DNA of 64,000 nt from DATBLY01 sp963705545 (GTDB lineage: Bacteria > Actinomycetota > UBA4738 > HRBIN12): the NCBI GenBank assembly GCA_963705545.1, contig CAVPJX010000001.1:682001-746000 (forward strand), in the 5' to 3' direction. Positions 53,455-62,950 of the stretch are shown here, one piece after another. The notes under the pieces were generated by a model that did not search any database, had not been told where the DNA came from, and was given only the letters and a program-made list of their open reading frames with translations. Numbering within the stretch: position 1 is the first letter of the stretch; every line of letters begins with the position of its first letter. Both the position numbers and the translations under genes were made by a program.

Positions 53455-54720
53455 CTAACCCGCGGCGCCGTCATGCTCGGCCTCGGCGTCCGGGACGAAC
53501 TCGAACACGCGGTCGCCGATCGCGACCTCGTCGCCGGGCCTGGCCCCGAGCTCGCGGAGGCGCCGGTCGACGCCCTCGCGCGCGAGGCGCTTCTGGAGCG
53601 TCCCCACGGACCGCTCGTCCTCCAGATCGGTCTCGAGCACCCACCGTTCCACGCGCTGCCCGCGCACCCGGAAGCGGTCGCGCTCACGCTCGACCGTGAA
53701 GCGGGGCCGTCCGGGCCGCAGCACCACGAAGGGCTCTCGCGGCGGAGCCGCCGACTCCCCCTCAGCCGCCAGGCGGCCGAGCCGGCCGATCAACGCCTCG
53801 ATGCCGTCGCCCGTCACCGCCGAGACCGCGAGCGCGTTCGGCGCGAGTCGGCCGGCGATCGCGGAGGCGTCGTCCACCAGGTCGGTCTTCGTCCCGACGA
53901 TGACCGCCGGCCGCTCCCCGAGCTCCGGGTCGTACGCCGCGAGCTCGCCGCGGAGGGTCGCCAGGTCGGTGACGGGATCCTCGGCCGCCAGGTCGACCAC
54001 CAGCACGAGGGCCCGGCAGCGCACGATGTGACGGAGGAACCGATGCCCGAGTCCCTTGCCCCGGCTCGCCCCCTCGATCAGCCCCGGGATATCGGCGACG
54101 ACCATCCGGTCCTCGTCGTCGCCTGCGACCCCGAGGTTCGGCGTGAGGGTCGTGAACGGGTAGTCCGCGATCTTCGGTCGCGCAGCCGTGAGGCGTGCCA
54201 GGAGCGTCGACTTGCCGGCGTTCGGCAGCCCGACCAGGCCGACGTCGGCCACGGTGCGCAGCTCCACCCGCAGCCGGCGCTCCTCGCCCTCCTCGCCGGG
54301 CTCGGCGGTCCGCGGGACCCGATCCCGGGCACCCGCGAGCGCGGCGTTCCCCCGGCCACCGCGCCCGCCCCGCGCGACGATGGCCCGCGACCCCTCGCCC
54401 ACCAGGTCGGCCAGGAGCCCCTCGTCGTCGAAGACGACCGTCCCGTCCGGCACCGGAACCACGAGGTCCTTCCCGCTGGCGCCGTGCCGGTTCGTGCTGC
54501 GGCCGGGCGAACCGTGCGTCCCCCGGAGGTGGGGCCGGTCCGCCAGCGCGGACAGGTCGTGCACGCCGCGGGAGACCTCGAAGACGACCGACCCACCGTC
54601 GCCGCCGTCGCCCCCGTCCGGACCGCCGCGCGGCTTGTACGGCTCGCTGTGCATCGACGCGGAGCCGTTGCCCCCTCGGCCGCCGCTCACCTGCACCGAG
54701 GTCTCGTCGACGAACGCCAT
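53455..54720 (-). CDS. obgE: GTPase ObgE/CgtA
   Basis: Ribosome-assembly and stress GTPase. The 421-residue protein has the N-terminal Obg domain (VQVSGGRGGNGSASMHSEPY and a Gly-rich stretch), G1 GLPNAGKSTLLARL, G3 DIPGLIEGAS, G4 GTKTDLVD, and a C-terminal OCT domain (RFRVRGQRVERWVLETDLED), which is found in the actinobacterial and Firmicutes type. ATG 54720. It follows rpmA with a gap that holds a plus-strand gene. Confidence 0.96.
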   Translation of the reverse strand: MAFVDETSVQVSGGRGGNGSASMHSEPYKPRGGPDGGDGGDGGSVVFEVSRGVHDLSALADRPHLRGTHGSPGRSTNRHGASGKDLVVPVPDGTVVFDDEGLLADLVGEGSRAIVARGGRGGRGNAALAGARDRVPRTAEPGEEGEERRLRVELRTVADVGLVGLPNAGKSTLLARLTAARPKIADYPFTTLTPNLGVAGDDEDRMVVADIPGLIEGASRGKGLGHRFLRHIVRCRALVLVVDLAAEDPVTDLATLRGELAAYDPELGERPAVIVGTKTDLVDDASAIAGRLAPNALAVSAVTGDGIEALIGRLGRLAAEGESAAPPREPFVVLRPGRPRFTVERERDRFRVRGQRVERWVLETDLEDERSVGTLQKRLAREGVDRRLRELGARPGDEVAIGDRVFEFVPDAEAEHDGAAG

Positions 54721-54782
54721 CCCGGCAGCTTAGGTGGTCGGCCCGGGTGGTCGGGCGGCCCCCGCCGCGCCATCATGGCCCG

Positions 54783-55238
54783 GTGCCGGTGCCGACGACC
54801 GTTTGGATGGTCGAGCTCGGTCGGGGGAACCCCGGCGAGCGCAAGGGGATGCTGTTCCTCGACGCGGACGCGGTCCGCTTCGAGGACGACCGCTCGGGCG
54901 TGGTGACGCGCGTCGAACTGACGACGATCCGACGGGCCCGTCGCAACCGAGGCTCGCCGATCCTGCTGATCGATCAAGCGGCGGACGGCGGCACCCGGAA
55001 GCTGGCCTTCTACTTCTCGCAGCCCCCCCCGTTGACGCCGCCGGAGCCCGGCTCGGCCCCCCCGCCGGGCATGGGGCTCAGCTCCCGGCCCGTCGGGGCG
55101 TTCGGCGCGATGCGGCGCACGTCGAAGCGGCGACACATGCGCTCGAACATCGGCTACCTCACGACGTCGAACGCCGGCAAGCGCAACGAGATCGAGGGAT
55201 GGGTGTCCGAGATCCGCTCGGGCCTCGCCAGGCCTTAG
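54783..55238 (+). CDS. Hypothetical protein (PH-like core)
   Basis: A 151-residue protein. Residues 8-55 (VELGRGNPGERKGMLFLDAD, GVVTRVELTTIRRARRNRGS) look like a PH/GRAM-type beta sandwich seen in actinobacterial proteins; a Pro-rich loop and a basic segment follow. It sits against the grain between obgE and rpmA. GTG 54783 is used; GTG 54789 and ATG 54807 are possible. No ribosome site is clear. Confidence 0.5.
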   Translation: MPVPTTVWMVELGRGNPGERKGMLFLDADAVRFEDDRSGVVTRVELTTIRRARRNRGSPILLIDQAADGGTRKLAFYFSQPPPLTPPEPGSAPPPGMGLSSRPVGAFGAMRRTSKRRHMRSNIGYLTTSNAGKRNEIEGWVSEIRSGLARP

Positions 55239-55284
55239 GCAGGGGCCCGGTGTCGAGGAACGTGGCGAGCCGTCGTCGTCGGCG

Positions 55285-55536
55285 CTAGTCGCCGGTGACC
55301 GTGGCGTACGTGCGACCGCGCGACTCGTGGAACGCGACGACGCCCTCGCGGACCGCGAACAGCGTGTCGTCGCCCCCCTTGCTCACGCCCTCGCCGGGGT
55401 GGATCTTCGTGCCGCGCTGGCGCACGATGATGGAGCCCGCGGGTACCTGCTGACCACCGAAGGCCTTCACGCCGAGCCGCTTGGAGTTCGAGTCGCGGCC
55501 GTTGCGGGACGAGCCGCCGCCCTTCTTGTGTGCCAT
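55285..55536 (-). CDS. rpmA: 50S ribosomal protein bL27
   Basis: An 83-residue protein beginning MAHKKGGGSSRNGRDSNSKR, with GTKIHPGEGV and GVVAFHESRGR typical of bL27, near the peptidyl-transferase centre. ATG 55536 lies 26 bases after rplU. Confidence 0.97.
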   Translation of the reverse strand: MAHKKGGGSSRNGRDSNSKRLGVKAFGGQQVPAGSIIVRQRGTKIHPGEGVSKGGDDTLFAVREGVVAFHESRGRTYATVTGD

Positions 55537-55562
55537 AGGTCCTCCAGGCTAGCAGACGACCT

Positions 55563-56009
55563 TCAACCGGCCGGCGAGTCGCCGTCGTCCCGCACCGGCG
55601 TCGCGTCGGTCTCGGTTGCGCCCGCCCCCGCGTTCGCTTCCGCCTTGGCGTCCGCCTTCGCCGGGGCCTTCGCTGGTGCCTTCGCTGGGGCCTTCCGGGC
55701 CGGACCGAGCTTCACGTCGGCGATCTCGAGGACCGTCCGCAGCTGGCGGTGACCGCCGCGCTTCGCGTAGCCCGTCTTCGGCCGGTACTTGAAGATCTTG
55801 ACCTTGTCGCCCTTCTTCTCCCCCATCGGCTTCGCGGTCACGACGGCCTTCTCGGCTTCCTTGCCGACGTGGGTCTTCCCCTCGTCGTCCACGACGAGGA
55901 TCGGGTGGAAGGTGATCGTGTCACCTTCACCCACGATCTTCTCCACCTCGATCACGTCGCCCACCTGCACCTTCTGCTGCTTCCCGCCCGTCTTGATCAC
56001 CGCGTACAT
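55563..56009 (-). CDS. rplU: 50S ribosomal protein bL21 with C-terminal extension
   Basis: The 148-residue protein has a normal bL21 core (MYAVIKTGGKQQKVQVGDVI, FKYRPKTGYAKRGGHRQL) and then about 40 extra residues rich in Ala and Lys (APAKAPAKAPAKADAK) and acidic at the end (DDGDSPAG). Usual length is about 103 residues, so the tail is an extension. ATG 56009 is the family start. Confidence 0.93.
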   Translation of the reverse strand: MYAVIKTGGKQQKVQVGDVIEVEKIVGEGDTITFHPILVVDDEGKTHVGKEAEKAVVTAKPMGEKKGDKVKIFKYRPKTGYAKRGGHRQLRTVLEIADVKLGPARKAPAKAPAKAPAKADAKAEANAGAGATETDATPVRDDGDSPAG

Positions 56010-56023
56010 CGCTGCCTCCCGGC

Positions 56024-58201
56024 TCACGCTTCGTAGTTGACGAGGATGCCCCGGCCCTCGCAGGTGGGACACGTCTCGGAGAACGATTCAACCAGACCGC
56101 TGGACACCCGCTTGCGGGTGACCTGCATCAGGCCGAGCGGTCCGATCTCGAACACCTGCGACCGGGTCTTGTCGATCGCGAGGGCCTCCTTCATCGTGTC
56201 CTCGACCTGCTTCTTGTTCTGCTCCAGCAGCATGTCGATGAAGTCGACCACGATGATGCCGCCGATGTCGCGAAGCCGGAGCTGACGGGCGGTCTCGCGC
56301 GCGGCCTCGAGGTTCGTGTTGACCACGGTCTCCTCGAGGTTCGTCTTGCCGACGCTCTTGCCGGTGTTGACGTCGACGATCGTCATCGCCTCGGTCCGCT
56401 CGATGATGAGGTAGCCGCCCGACGGGAGCCATACCTTGCGGTCGAGTGCCTTGTGGATCTGCTCGACGACCCGGTACTCCTCGAACACCGGGAGCTTGCC
56501 CGTGTGCAGCTGCACCTTGTCGGCGATGTCGGGCGCGATATCCGCGACGTACTCCATCACCTTGCCGTACACCCGGCGCGAATCGGTCGCGAGGACCTTG
56601 AACTCGCCGTCGGTGAACAGATCGCGCACCACCCGGACGGTGAGCTCCGGCTCTTCGTAGAGCACGGCCGGCGCCTTCGCCTTCTTCGACCGCTTCACGA
56701 TGTCGTCCCACTCGCGAACCAGGCGCTCGAGGTCGGTCGTGAGGGCCTCCTCGGACGCGCCCTCGGCGGCCGTCCGCACGATGATCCCGTGCTCGTCCGG
56801 CTTGATCTTCTTGAGGATCGCCTTCAGGCGTCGTCGCTCGGCGTCCGGGACCCGCCGGCTGATCCCCGACAGGGCCTGGTTCGGGGCGAACACCAGGAAC
56901 CGGCCCGGGAGCGAGATCTGGGCGGTGAGGCGCGCGCCCTTGCCACCCATCGGGTCCTTCGTGACCTGGACCATGACGGACTGGCCGTTCTTCAGGATCT
57001 GCTCGATCCGAGGGGCCGCGCCCTCCAGATCCTCGGGCGAGTAGTTGACCTCGCCGGCGTACAACACGCCGTTGCGACCGCGACCGACGTCGACGAATGC
57101 GGCCTCCATCCCGGGCAGGACGTTCTGCACACGGCCGAGGTAGATGTTGCCGACCATCGAATGTGCGCCGGTCCGGGTCACGTAGTGCTGGACGAGTTGG
57201 TCCTCCTCGAGCACGGCGATCTGGTCGCGGTCCCCGTGCTCGGTGATCACCATGATCTTGTCCGTGACCCTCGGAGCGACGATCGTCTCCTCGCGTCGGC
57301 GGCGACCGCCGACGCGGCCGGCGCGCGACCGGCTCGATCGGATCCCGCGGGTGGGACCGCCGGCGGCGACACGCTCCTCGATCGATCGCTCGCTGCTCCG
57401 GCGAGAAGCCGTCTCCGGCTTGGCGTCCGGCTCGGACCGACCCGCGGTTCCGGCCCTCGCCTTGGGAGCGGCCTTCGCCCGGGGGGTGGCCTTCGTCCTC
57501 GCGGAGACGGCGCCGTCCGGTGCTGCCGCCTCCGAGGTGGCTCGCTTCGTGGCTCCCGATCCCCGGCGTCCGCGTCGTCGACGCCGAGCCGCGCCCGTGG
57601 AGCCGGTCTCGCCTTCGGCCCCCTCGACGTCGGGCTGTGCGTCATCCCGCTGCGTGGACGCGGTGGCCCGCACGGGCGCCTCGTCGTCGGCACCGGCGGA
57701 CGCCGGGTCCGAGGGCGACCGCGTCCCTCGACCGCGGCCGCCGCGGCTCCGGCGACGGCGGGGGGAGGCCGTGGGCGTCGCCCCATCCGACTGAGCGGCG
57801 GCGGTCCGCGCGACGTCCGGCTCGGTCGCGGTCTCGGCTGCGGTTGCGGTGCTGGTCCGAGCGCGCGGCTTGCGTGGTTCGGCGGGGGTCGATCGCGTCC
57901 GTGTCCGGCTCGACGCGGTCTCGGGGGAGGTCGTGGATCCAGCCCTCGCCCCGGGGCCCTTCGGCCCCTCCGCGGTCGTGGCCCCCGCGTCGCCCGCCGC
58001 CTCTGCGTCTACCGAACCGTCGCCGCCCGGCGGCTTGGCGCCGCCGCCCCGGCCGCGGCCCCGCCCGCCGCGGCGACGTCGACGAGCACCCGCCGGACGG
58101 GCCGAGGCCGTTCCGCCGGATCCGACCTGGTCCGCGGCCGTCTCGGACGGGGCAGGCTCGGCCGACGCGGTGGACGCGCCGACCTCCGTATCGTGGTTCA
58201 T
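56024..58201 (-). CDS. rne: Ribonuclease E/G
   Basis: The 725-residue endoribonuclease processes and degrades RNA. Residues 1-310 are a disordered N-terminal extension rich in Arg, Ala, Thr and Glu, with RRRRGGRGRGRGGG and SRRRSRGGRGRGTR-type patches. Then come an S1-like domain (HYVTRTGAHSMVGNIYLGRV, AAFVDVGRGRNGVLY), the DNase-I-like catalytic region with VDVNTGKSVGK and IVVDFIDML (metal-binding Asp residues), and the zinc-link CPTCEGRG near the end. ATG 58201 has AAGGAGA upstream. It heads the rne-rplU-rpmA operon. Confidence 0.95.
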   Translation of the reverse strand: MNHDTEVGASTASAEPAPSETAADQVGSGGTASARPAGARRRRRGGRGRGRGGGAKPPGGDGSVDAEAAGDAGATTAEGPKGPGARAGSTTSPETASSRTRTRSTPAEPRKPRARTSTATAAETATEPDVARTAAAQSDGATPTASPRRRRSRGGRGRGTRSPSDPASAGADDEAPVRATASTQRDDAQPDVEGAEGETGSTGAARRRRRGRRGSGATKRATSEAAAPDGAVSARTKATPRAKAAPKARAGTAGRSEPDAKPETASRRSSERSIEERVAAGGPTRGIRSSRSRAGRVGGRRRREETIVAPRVTDKIMVITEHGDRDQIAVLEEDQLVQHYVTRTGAHSMVGNIYLGRVQNVLPGMEAAFVDVGRGRNGVLYAGEVNYSPEDLEGAAPRIEQILKNGQSVMVQVTKDPMGGKGARLTAQISLPGRFLVFAPNQALSGISRRVPDAERRRLKAILKKIKPDEHGIIVRTAAEGASEEALTTDLERLVREWDDIVKRSKKAKAPAVLYEEPELTVRVVRDLFTDGEFKVLATDSRRVYGKVMEYVADIAPDIADKVQLHTGKLPVFEEYRVVEQIHKALDRKVWLPSGGYLIIERTEAMTIVDVNTGKSVGKTNLEETVVNTNLEAARETARQLRLRDIGGIIVVDFIDMLLEQNKKQVEDTMKEALAIDKTRSQVFEIGPLGLMQVTRKRVSSGLVESFSETCPTCEGRGILVNYEA

Positions 58202-58637
58202 GGGGTCTCCTTCCCCTTGGGAGGAGGAGTGGCCCGGCCGGACCGGTGCGCGAGCGGTCGACCACCACGAGCGTGGCCTCGATCCGTCCGTCGTTCGGGC
58301 GGGGCGATGGACCGCTTCAGCGTTCCCCGGCGCTCCGGCCCGCGCGCGTCATCGCGCACCCAGTACGTCCTTCCGGCGCCCGCGTTCTGCGCACCCGGCG
58401 CTCCGGTTCACTCCGGGGCTGCCAGCGGGGCGGCGGTCGCGCGCCTCCTCGAGTTCCATCTCGCCGGGCGGTTCGCCCACAGGGGGGACGCCTGCCCGCG
58501 AGTACGTCTGCGGCGGAGCATACCAAGGATGGTCATCCCGCCGGGGACTCGCCCACACGCTGTCCCCCATCTGGGGGGGTCCAAGGAACGACCGTCCGCG
58601 TGATGCGCCCGGACCCGCTGGGCCCGACACTGAAGGC
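58202..58637. other. Divergent non-coding region between rne and the REC-kinase gene
   Basis: 436 bases with no convincing gene. A cccccatctggggg hairpin at about 58563-58577 and the promoters of both flanking genes lie here. The long leader of rne could serve autoregulation, as seen for rne elsewhere, but no site is identified. Confidence 0.5.
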
Positions 58638-59852
58638 ATGCTGGTCGACCCCACGACCGCGCGCGCCGACGCGCCCGCCGACGGCTCCCCCGGCGCCGAC
58701 GATTCCAAGGTTCGGGTGCTCCTCGTGGACGACAACGCCGGCTTCCGCGATTCGTTGATCGCCCTGCTCGACACCGAGGAGCTCGTGGTGGTCGGCCAGG
58801 CAGGCAACGGTGAGCAGGCGCTGGAGCTCGTGGTGCGGCTCGATCCCGACGTGGTGCTGATGGACGTGCGGATGCCCACGATGGACGGGATCGAGACCAC
58901 GCGCCGGATGAAGGAGCTCATGCCCCACATCGGCGTCGTCGCCCTGACGGGCCTCGAGGATCAGCGGGCGGTCCGCGACATGCTCGTCGCGGGGGCGTCC
59001 GGCTACGTGTTGAAGGACTCGGACGGCGACTCGATCGTCGCCGCGATCCGAGAGGCCGCGCAGGGCGGGGGGATCATCTCGCCCGAAGTGACCCCGACCG
59101 TGATCGACGAGCTCACCGAGGCCCTCGAGCGGGAGCGCCGGCGCACCCGCCAGCTCGAGCTCGCGCAGGAGGCACTGTTGGAGCGCGCCGCCCGCCGGCA
59201 CGAGTTGGTCTCCCGGCTGGGCCACGAGCTCCGGACGCCGGTGACGGTGATCCTCGGCATGGCGCAGACGCTGGCGCGGGGGACGGCGCCGGAGGATCAG
59301 CGCCAGGAGCTCCTGGAACGGCTCATGACCCGGGCCACCGACCTGGCTCGCCTGGTCCACCGGATCGAGGCGGCCGTCGAGGCCGGGCTCACCGAGTGGG
59401 TGGACGTCGCCGAGATCGCTCGCGAGGTGGCCGGCGCCTACGAGCGGGTGCGGGTGGAGGCGCCGGCCGATCCGACCCTCACGAGCCTCAACCGGACCGC
59501 CGCGAAGCGGATCCTCGAGGAGCTCGTCGAGAACGCGCTCGCCTTCTCGCCGGAGGATCGCCCGGTGCTGATCCGGGTCCGCGACGACGGTGCGGGGCCG
59601 ACCGTCCGCGTGATCGACCGGGGGTCCGGGATCCCCCCGAGATCCCAGGAACGGGTGTTCGCGCCGCTCGAGCAGGGCGAGGACCTGAACGTCCGCACCC
59701 ACCAAGGCGTCGGGCTCGGGCTCGCGATCGCCCGGATGTCGGCGCGGGCGATGGAGGGCGACGTGGTGCTCGAGGAGTCCGGGCCGGAGGGCTCCACGTT
59801 CCTGTGGCGGATGAGCGGGTTGGCGACCGGCGGCGGGACCCCGGACGTCTGA
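58638..59852 (+). CDS. Response-regulator/histidine-kinase fusion protein
   Basis: A 404-residue cytoplasmic protein with a REC domain first (VRVLLVDDNAGFRDSLIALL, phospho-Asp in VVLMDVRMPTMDGIE, GASGYVLKD) and a HisKA/HATPase kinase second (His in VSRLGHELRTPVTVILG, N-box NALAFSPE, G1 VIDRGSGIPP, G2 GVGLGLAIA). A coiled region (ERERRRTRQLELAQEAL) joins them. This REC-first order is typical of phosphorelay or anchor-less sensor fusions. There is no transmembrane segment or DNA-binding domain, so the output is phosphotransfer to a partner not seen here. ATG 58638. Confidence 0.9.
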   Translation: MLVDPTTARADAPADGSPGADDSKVRVLLVDDNAGFRDSLIALLDTEELVVVGQAGNGEQALELVVRLDPDVVLMDVRMPTMDGIETTRRMKELMPHIGVVALTGLEDQRAVRDMLVAGASGYVLKDSDGDSIVAAIREAAQGGGIISPEVTPTVIDELTEALERERRRTRQLELAQEALLERAARRHELVSRLGHELRTPVTVILGMAQTLARGTAPEDQRQELLERLMTRATDLARLVHRIEAAVEAGLTEWVDVAEIAREVAGAYERVRVEAPADPTLTSLNRTAAKRILEELVENALAFSPEDRPVLIRVRDDGAGPTVRVIDRGSGIPPRSQERVFAPLEQGEDLNVRTHQGVGLGLAIARMSARAMEGDVVLEESGPEGSTFLWRMSGLATGGGTPDV

Positions 59853-59869
59853 CGATCAGCCGACGCCGC

Positions 59870-61013
59870 TCACTTGAAGCGGCGCATGTGGATGTTCAGC
59901 AGCAGCCCGGCCGCGAGCAGGTTCGTGAGCATCGCCGTGCCGCCGTAGCTGACGAACGGCAACGGGATCCCCGTGATCGGCATGATCCCGATCACCATCC
60001 CGATGTTGACGAACATCTGGATCGCGAACATCGACGCGATGCCGGCGGCGACGTAGGTGCCGAACGGATCCTTCGACAGGTACGAGATCCGGATCGCGCG
60101 CCAGATCAGGATCGCGAACAGCGTTAGGACCGCCGCCGATCCCGCGAACCCGAACTCCTCTCCCACCACGGTGAAGATGAAGTCGGTGTGCTGCTCGGGC
60201 ACGAAGTCGAGGTTCGTCTGCGTGCCCGCGAGGTAGCCGCGGCCGAACAGCCCGCCCGCGCCGATCGCGATCTCGGCCTGGTCGCGGTTGTAGGTCGCGG
60301 CCTCCGTGCTCCCCTGCGGATCGAAGAAACCCGTCAGCCGTTCGAGCTGATAGTCCTTGATGACCCCCATCTGGAACGCCAGGAAGATCACGACCACCGC
60401 GGTGCCCGCGAGCGCCAACAGATGCCACAGGCGGGTCCCCGCCACGACGAGGATCCCGACGACGATCGCCACCAGCACGATCGACGTGCCGATGTCGGGC
60501 TGGATGAACACCAGCGCCATCGGCACGACGGCGACCGAGGCACGCGCGGATCACGTCGGCGAGCTCGGGCACGGGCGTCTTCAGCTCCGAGAGCATCGCG
60601 GCGAGCATCAGGATCAGCGCGAGCTTCGCGAACTCCGACGGCGTGAGCTGGAACCCACCGAACTCGAACCAGCGCTGGGCGCCCGACGACGACGATCCGA
60701 TGCCTGGGATCTGCACGAGGACGAGCGAGAGGACGCTCACCCCGTAGATCAACCCGGCGTACACCTTGAAGAAGCGGTAGTCGAACGTCGCGATCAGCAG
60801 CATGAGGATCACGCCGAGGACGAGGGCGGCGACCTGCTTCTTCACGAACGTCATCACGTCGAGATCGAGCGCGCGCAGCGACTGGTGCGTCGCCGAGTAG
60901 ATCGAGAGCAGCCCGATCGCCGAGAGCGCGAGGATCGTGAGCAGCAGCACCGGATCGAGGTGCCGGATCGGCCGGCGCTCGTCCGCGTAGACACGCCCTG
61001 CGACGAGATCCAT
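59870..61013 (-). CDS. rodA: Rod-shape protein RodA (one frameshift)
   Basis: SEDS-family peptidoglycan glycosyltransferase for elongation. The N-terminal part (PVLLLTILALSAIGLLSIYS, FGGFQLTPSEFAKLALILML) runs to about 60543, and the rest (FIQPDIGTSIVLVAIVVGIL, FVGEEFG-like VVGEEFGFAGSAAVL, MPITGIPLPFVSYGG) in another frame. One extra base near 60541-60543 joins them; corrected length is 380 residues. ATG 61013 overlaps the stop of mrdA. It converges with the REC-kinase gene. Confidence 0.92.
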
Positions 61014-62950
61014 CAGTCCGTCCCCGGCGGCGGGGCCGCCACCCCGGTCGTCTCGATCCCGTAGATCTGCTCGATCACCTGCCGAACGATCGGCGCCGCC
61101 GTCGTCGAGCCGTGCCCGCCCTGCTCCACCATCGCGATGACGACGTAGCGCGGGTCCGTCGCGGGCACGATCGCCGCGAACCACGACGTGTCCTGGAACG
61201 GCTCGCGCTGCGCCGTGCCCGTCTTCGCGGCGATCGGATACTCGGAGAGCGGGAAGCCGATGAACGCGCTGTCCGCCGTGCCCCCCGCCTCGGGGACCGT
61301 CGCCAGGGAGTTGACGATGTAGTCAAGCTCGGCCTCGGAGTATGGGAGGCGGCGCCTGCCACAGTGACCTGTGATCCTGCGCACGAGGTCGCCGTTCGCG
61401 TCGACGATCCGGTCGGCCAGGTGCGGCTCGCAGACCTTGCCGCCGTTCGCGAGCGCCGCGTACGCGACCGCGAGCTGCATCGGCGTGACGGTGACGAAGC
61501 CCTGGCCGATCGACATCAGGATGTCGTCGCCCGGCAGCCAGCTCTGCTCGTCCTCACGAAGGACGTCGGGGTTCGCCTCGGCGAACGCCTCCTTCCACTT
61601 CGGCGTTGGGATCAGCCCCGAAGCCTCGCCGGGCAGGTCGATCCCCGTGGGGGATCCGAACCCGAACCCGCGGAGGTCCCGCTGGAGCGGGAGGGCGCCC
61701 GTGCCGAACTGGTCGTTCTTGTACCGGTCGTAGAAGTTGGCGCCGAACTGGTAGAAGACCGTGTCGCAGGACACCTTGAGCGCCTGCCCGACCGTGATCG
61801 AACCGCTGTTCGCGCTGGTCCAGTTGTCGAACACCGTGCCCGACGTGTCGCCCGGATACTCGTAGCTCCCAGGGCACGGGTAGTAGCTCGTGAGTGTGGC
61901 GAGCTCGTTGCGGACGGCCGAGAGCGCGATGAACGGCTTGAACGTCGACCCCGGCGCGAACGTGAGCTGCGTGGCGCGGTTCAGCATCGGGGCGCGCTGA
62001 TCGCTCCCGTACAGGTACTGGTTCTGCATCGGGGTCAGGCCTTCGACGAACCACGACGGGGCGTACGACGGGTACGACGCCATCGCGACGATGCCGCCGT
62101 CGTTCGCGTCGAGGACGATCACGGTCCCCGAGTTCGCGACGAGGTTCCGGCCGCTGCTCTCGTCGAACACTCCGCGCGCGCGATCGATCCCGGCGACGAG
62201 CGCATCCTCGGCGATCCGCTGGATCCGACCGTCGAGCGCGAGGATCACGTCGTCGCCGGGGTCGGCCGCCTCCTCGCCGAGCTGCCGGATCGTCTCGCCG
62301 GCTGAGTTCACCTGGTAGGTCTCCACGCCCTTGCTGCCGACCAGGTACTTCTCGTACTGCTTCTCCAGGCCGGCCTTGCCGACGAGGTCGTTCGGTCCGT
62401 ACTTGGCGAACTGCTTCTGGTCGATCTCCTCCGCGTAGATCTGTCCGACCCACCCGATCTCGTGGGCCGCGAGCGAACCCTCCGGGTAGTTGCGGACGGC
62501 CGCGCGCACGACCTGGACCCCCGGGAACCGATCGGCATGCTCTTCGAGGTAGAAGGCGACCTTCTTCGGGACGTCGACCGCGACCGGCACCGGCTGGTAG
62601 TCGTAGTAGAGCTTCGAGTCGAGGGCCTCGTTGATCTTGTGGACCTTCATCCCGAGGACCTCGGAGAGCCGGAGCAAGATCGCCTCGGCATCCGGCGAGT
62701 TGGCGAGCTCCTGCTCGTTCACACGGACCTCCACCGACAGCCGGTTGTCCACGAGCGGGTCGCCGTTCGCGTCGAGGATCCGGCCGCGCGGCGCGTCCGT
62801 CGGCACCAGCCGGACCATCTGATTCTCCGCCTCCCGCGCGTAGGCGGCTGAGTCGAGGACCTGCAGGAACCACAGCCGGGCAGAGAGGGCGGCGAACATC
62901 ACCGTCACGAGGATCGCGAGGACCTTCAGCCGCGAGGTGGACTTCTCCAT
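61013..62950 (-). CDS. mrdA: Penicillin-binding protein 2 (transpeptidase of elongation)
   Basis: The 645-residue class B PBP has one N-terminal membrane anchor (ILVTVMFAALSARLWFLQVL), a dimerisation/pedestal domain, and a transpeptidase domain with SxxK at PGSTFKPF, SxN-type SCDTVFYQF, and KTGTAQREPF. It cross-links peptidoglycan together with RodA. ATG 62950 overlaps the mreD stop and its stop overlaps the rodA start. Confidence 0.95.
   Translation of the reverse strand: MEKSTSRLKVLAILVTVMFAALSARLWFLQVLDSAAYAREAENQMVRLVPTDAPRGRILDANGDPLVDNRLSVEVRVNEQELANSPDAEAILLRLSEVLGMKVHKINEALDSKLYYDYQPVPVAVDVPKKVAFYLEEHADRFPGVQVVRAAVRNYPEGSLAAHEIGWVGQIYAEEIDQKQFAKYGPNDLVGKAGLEKQYEKYLVGSKGVETYQVNSAGETIRQLGEEAADPGDDVILALDGRIQRIAEDALVAGIDRARGVFDESSGRNLVANSGTVIVLDANDGGIVAMASYPSYAPSWFVEGLTPMQNQYLYGSDQRAPMLNRATQLTFAPGSTFKPFIALSAVRNELATLTSYYPCPGSYEYPGDTSGTVFDNWTSANSGSITVGQALKVSCDTVFYQFGANFYDRYKNDQFGTGALPLQRDLRGFGFGSPTGIDLPGEASGLIPTPKWKEAFAEANPDVLREDEQSWLPGDDILMSIGQGFVTVTPMQLAVAYAALANGGKVCEPHLADRIVDANGDLVRRITGHCGRRRLPYSEAELDYIVNSLATVPEAGGTADSAFIGFPLSEYPIAAKTGTAQREPFQDTSWFAAIVPATDPRYVVIAMVEQGGHGSTTAAPIVRQVIEQIYGIETTGVAAPPPGTD

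Noticed and set aside
58563..58577. cccccatctggggg hairpin as a terminator
   Set aside because: It lies between two divergent genes, where no transcript should end, so it is noted in the gap entry only.
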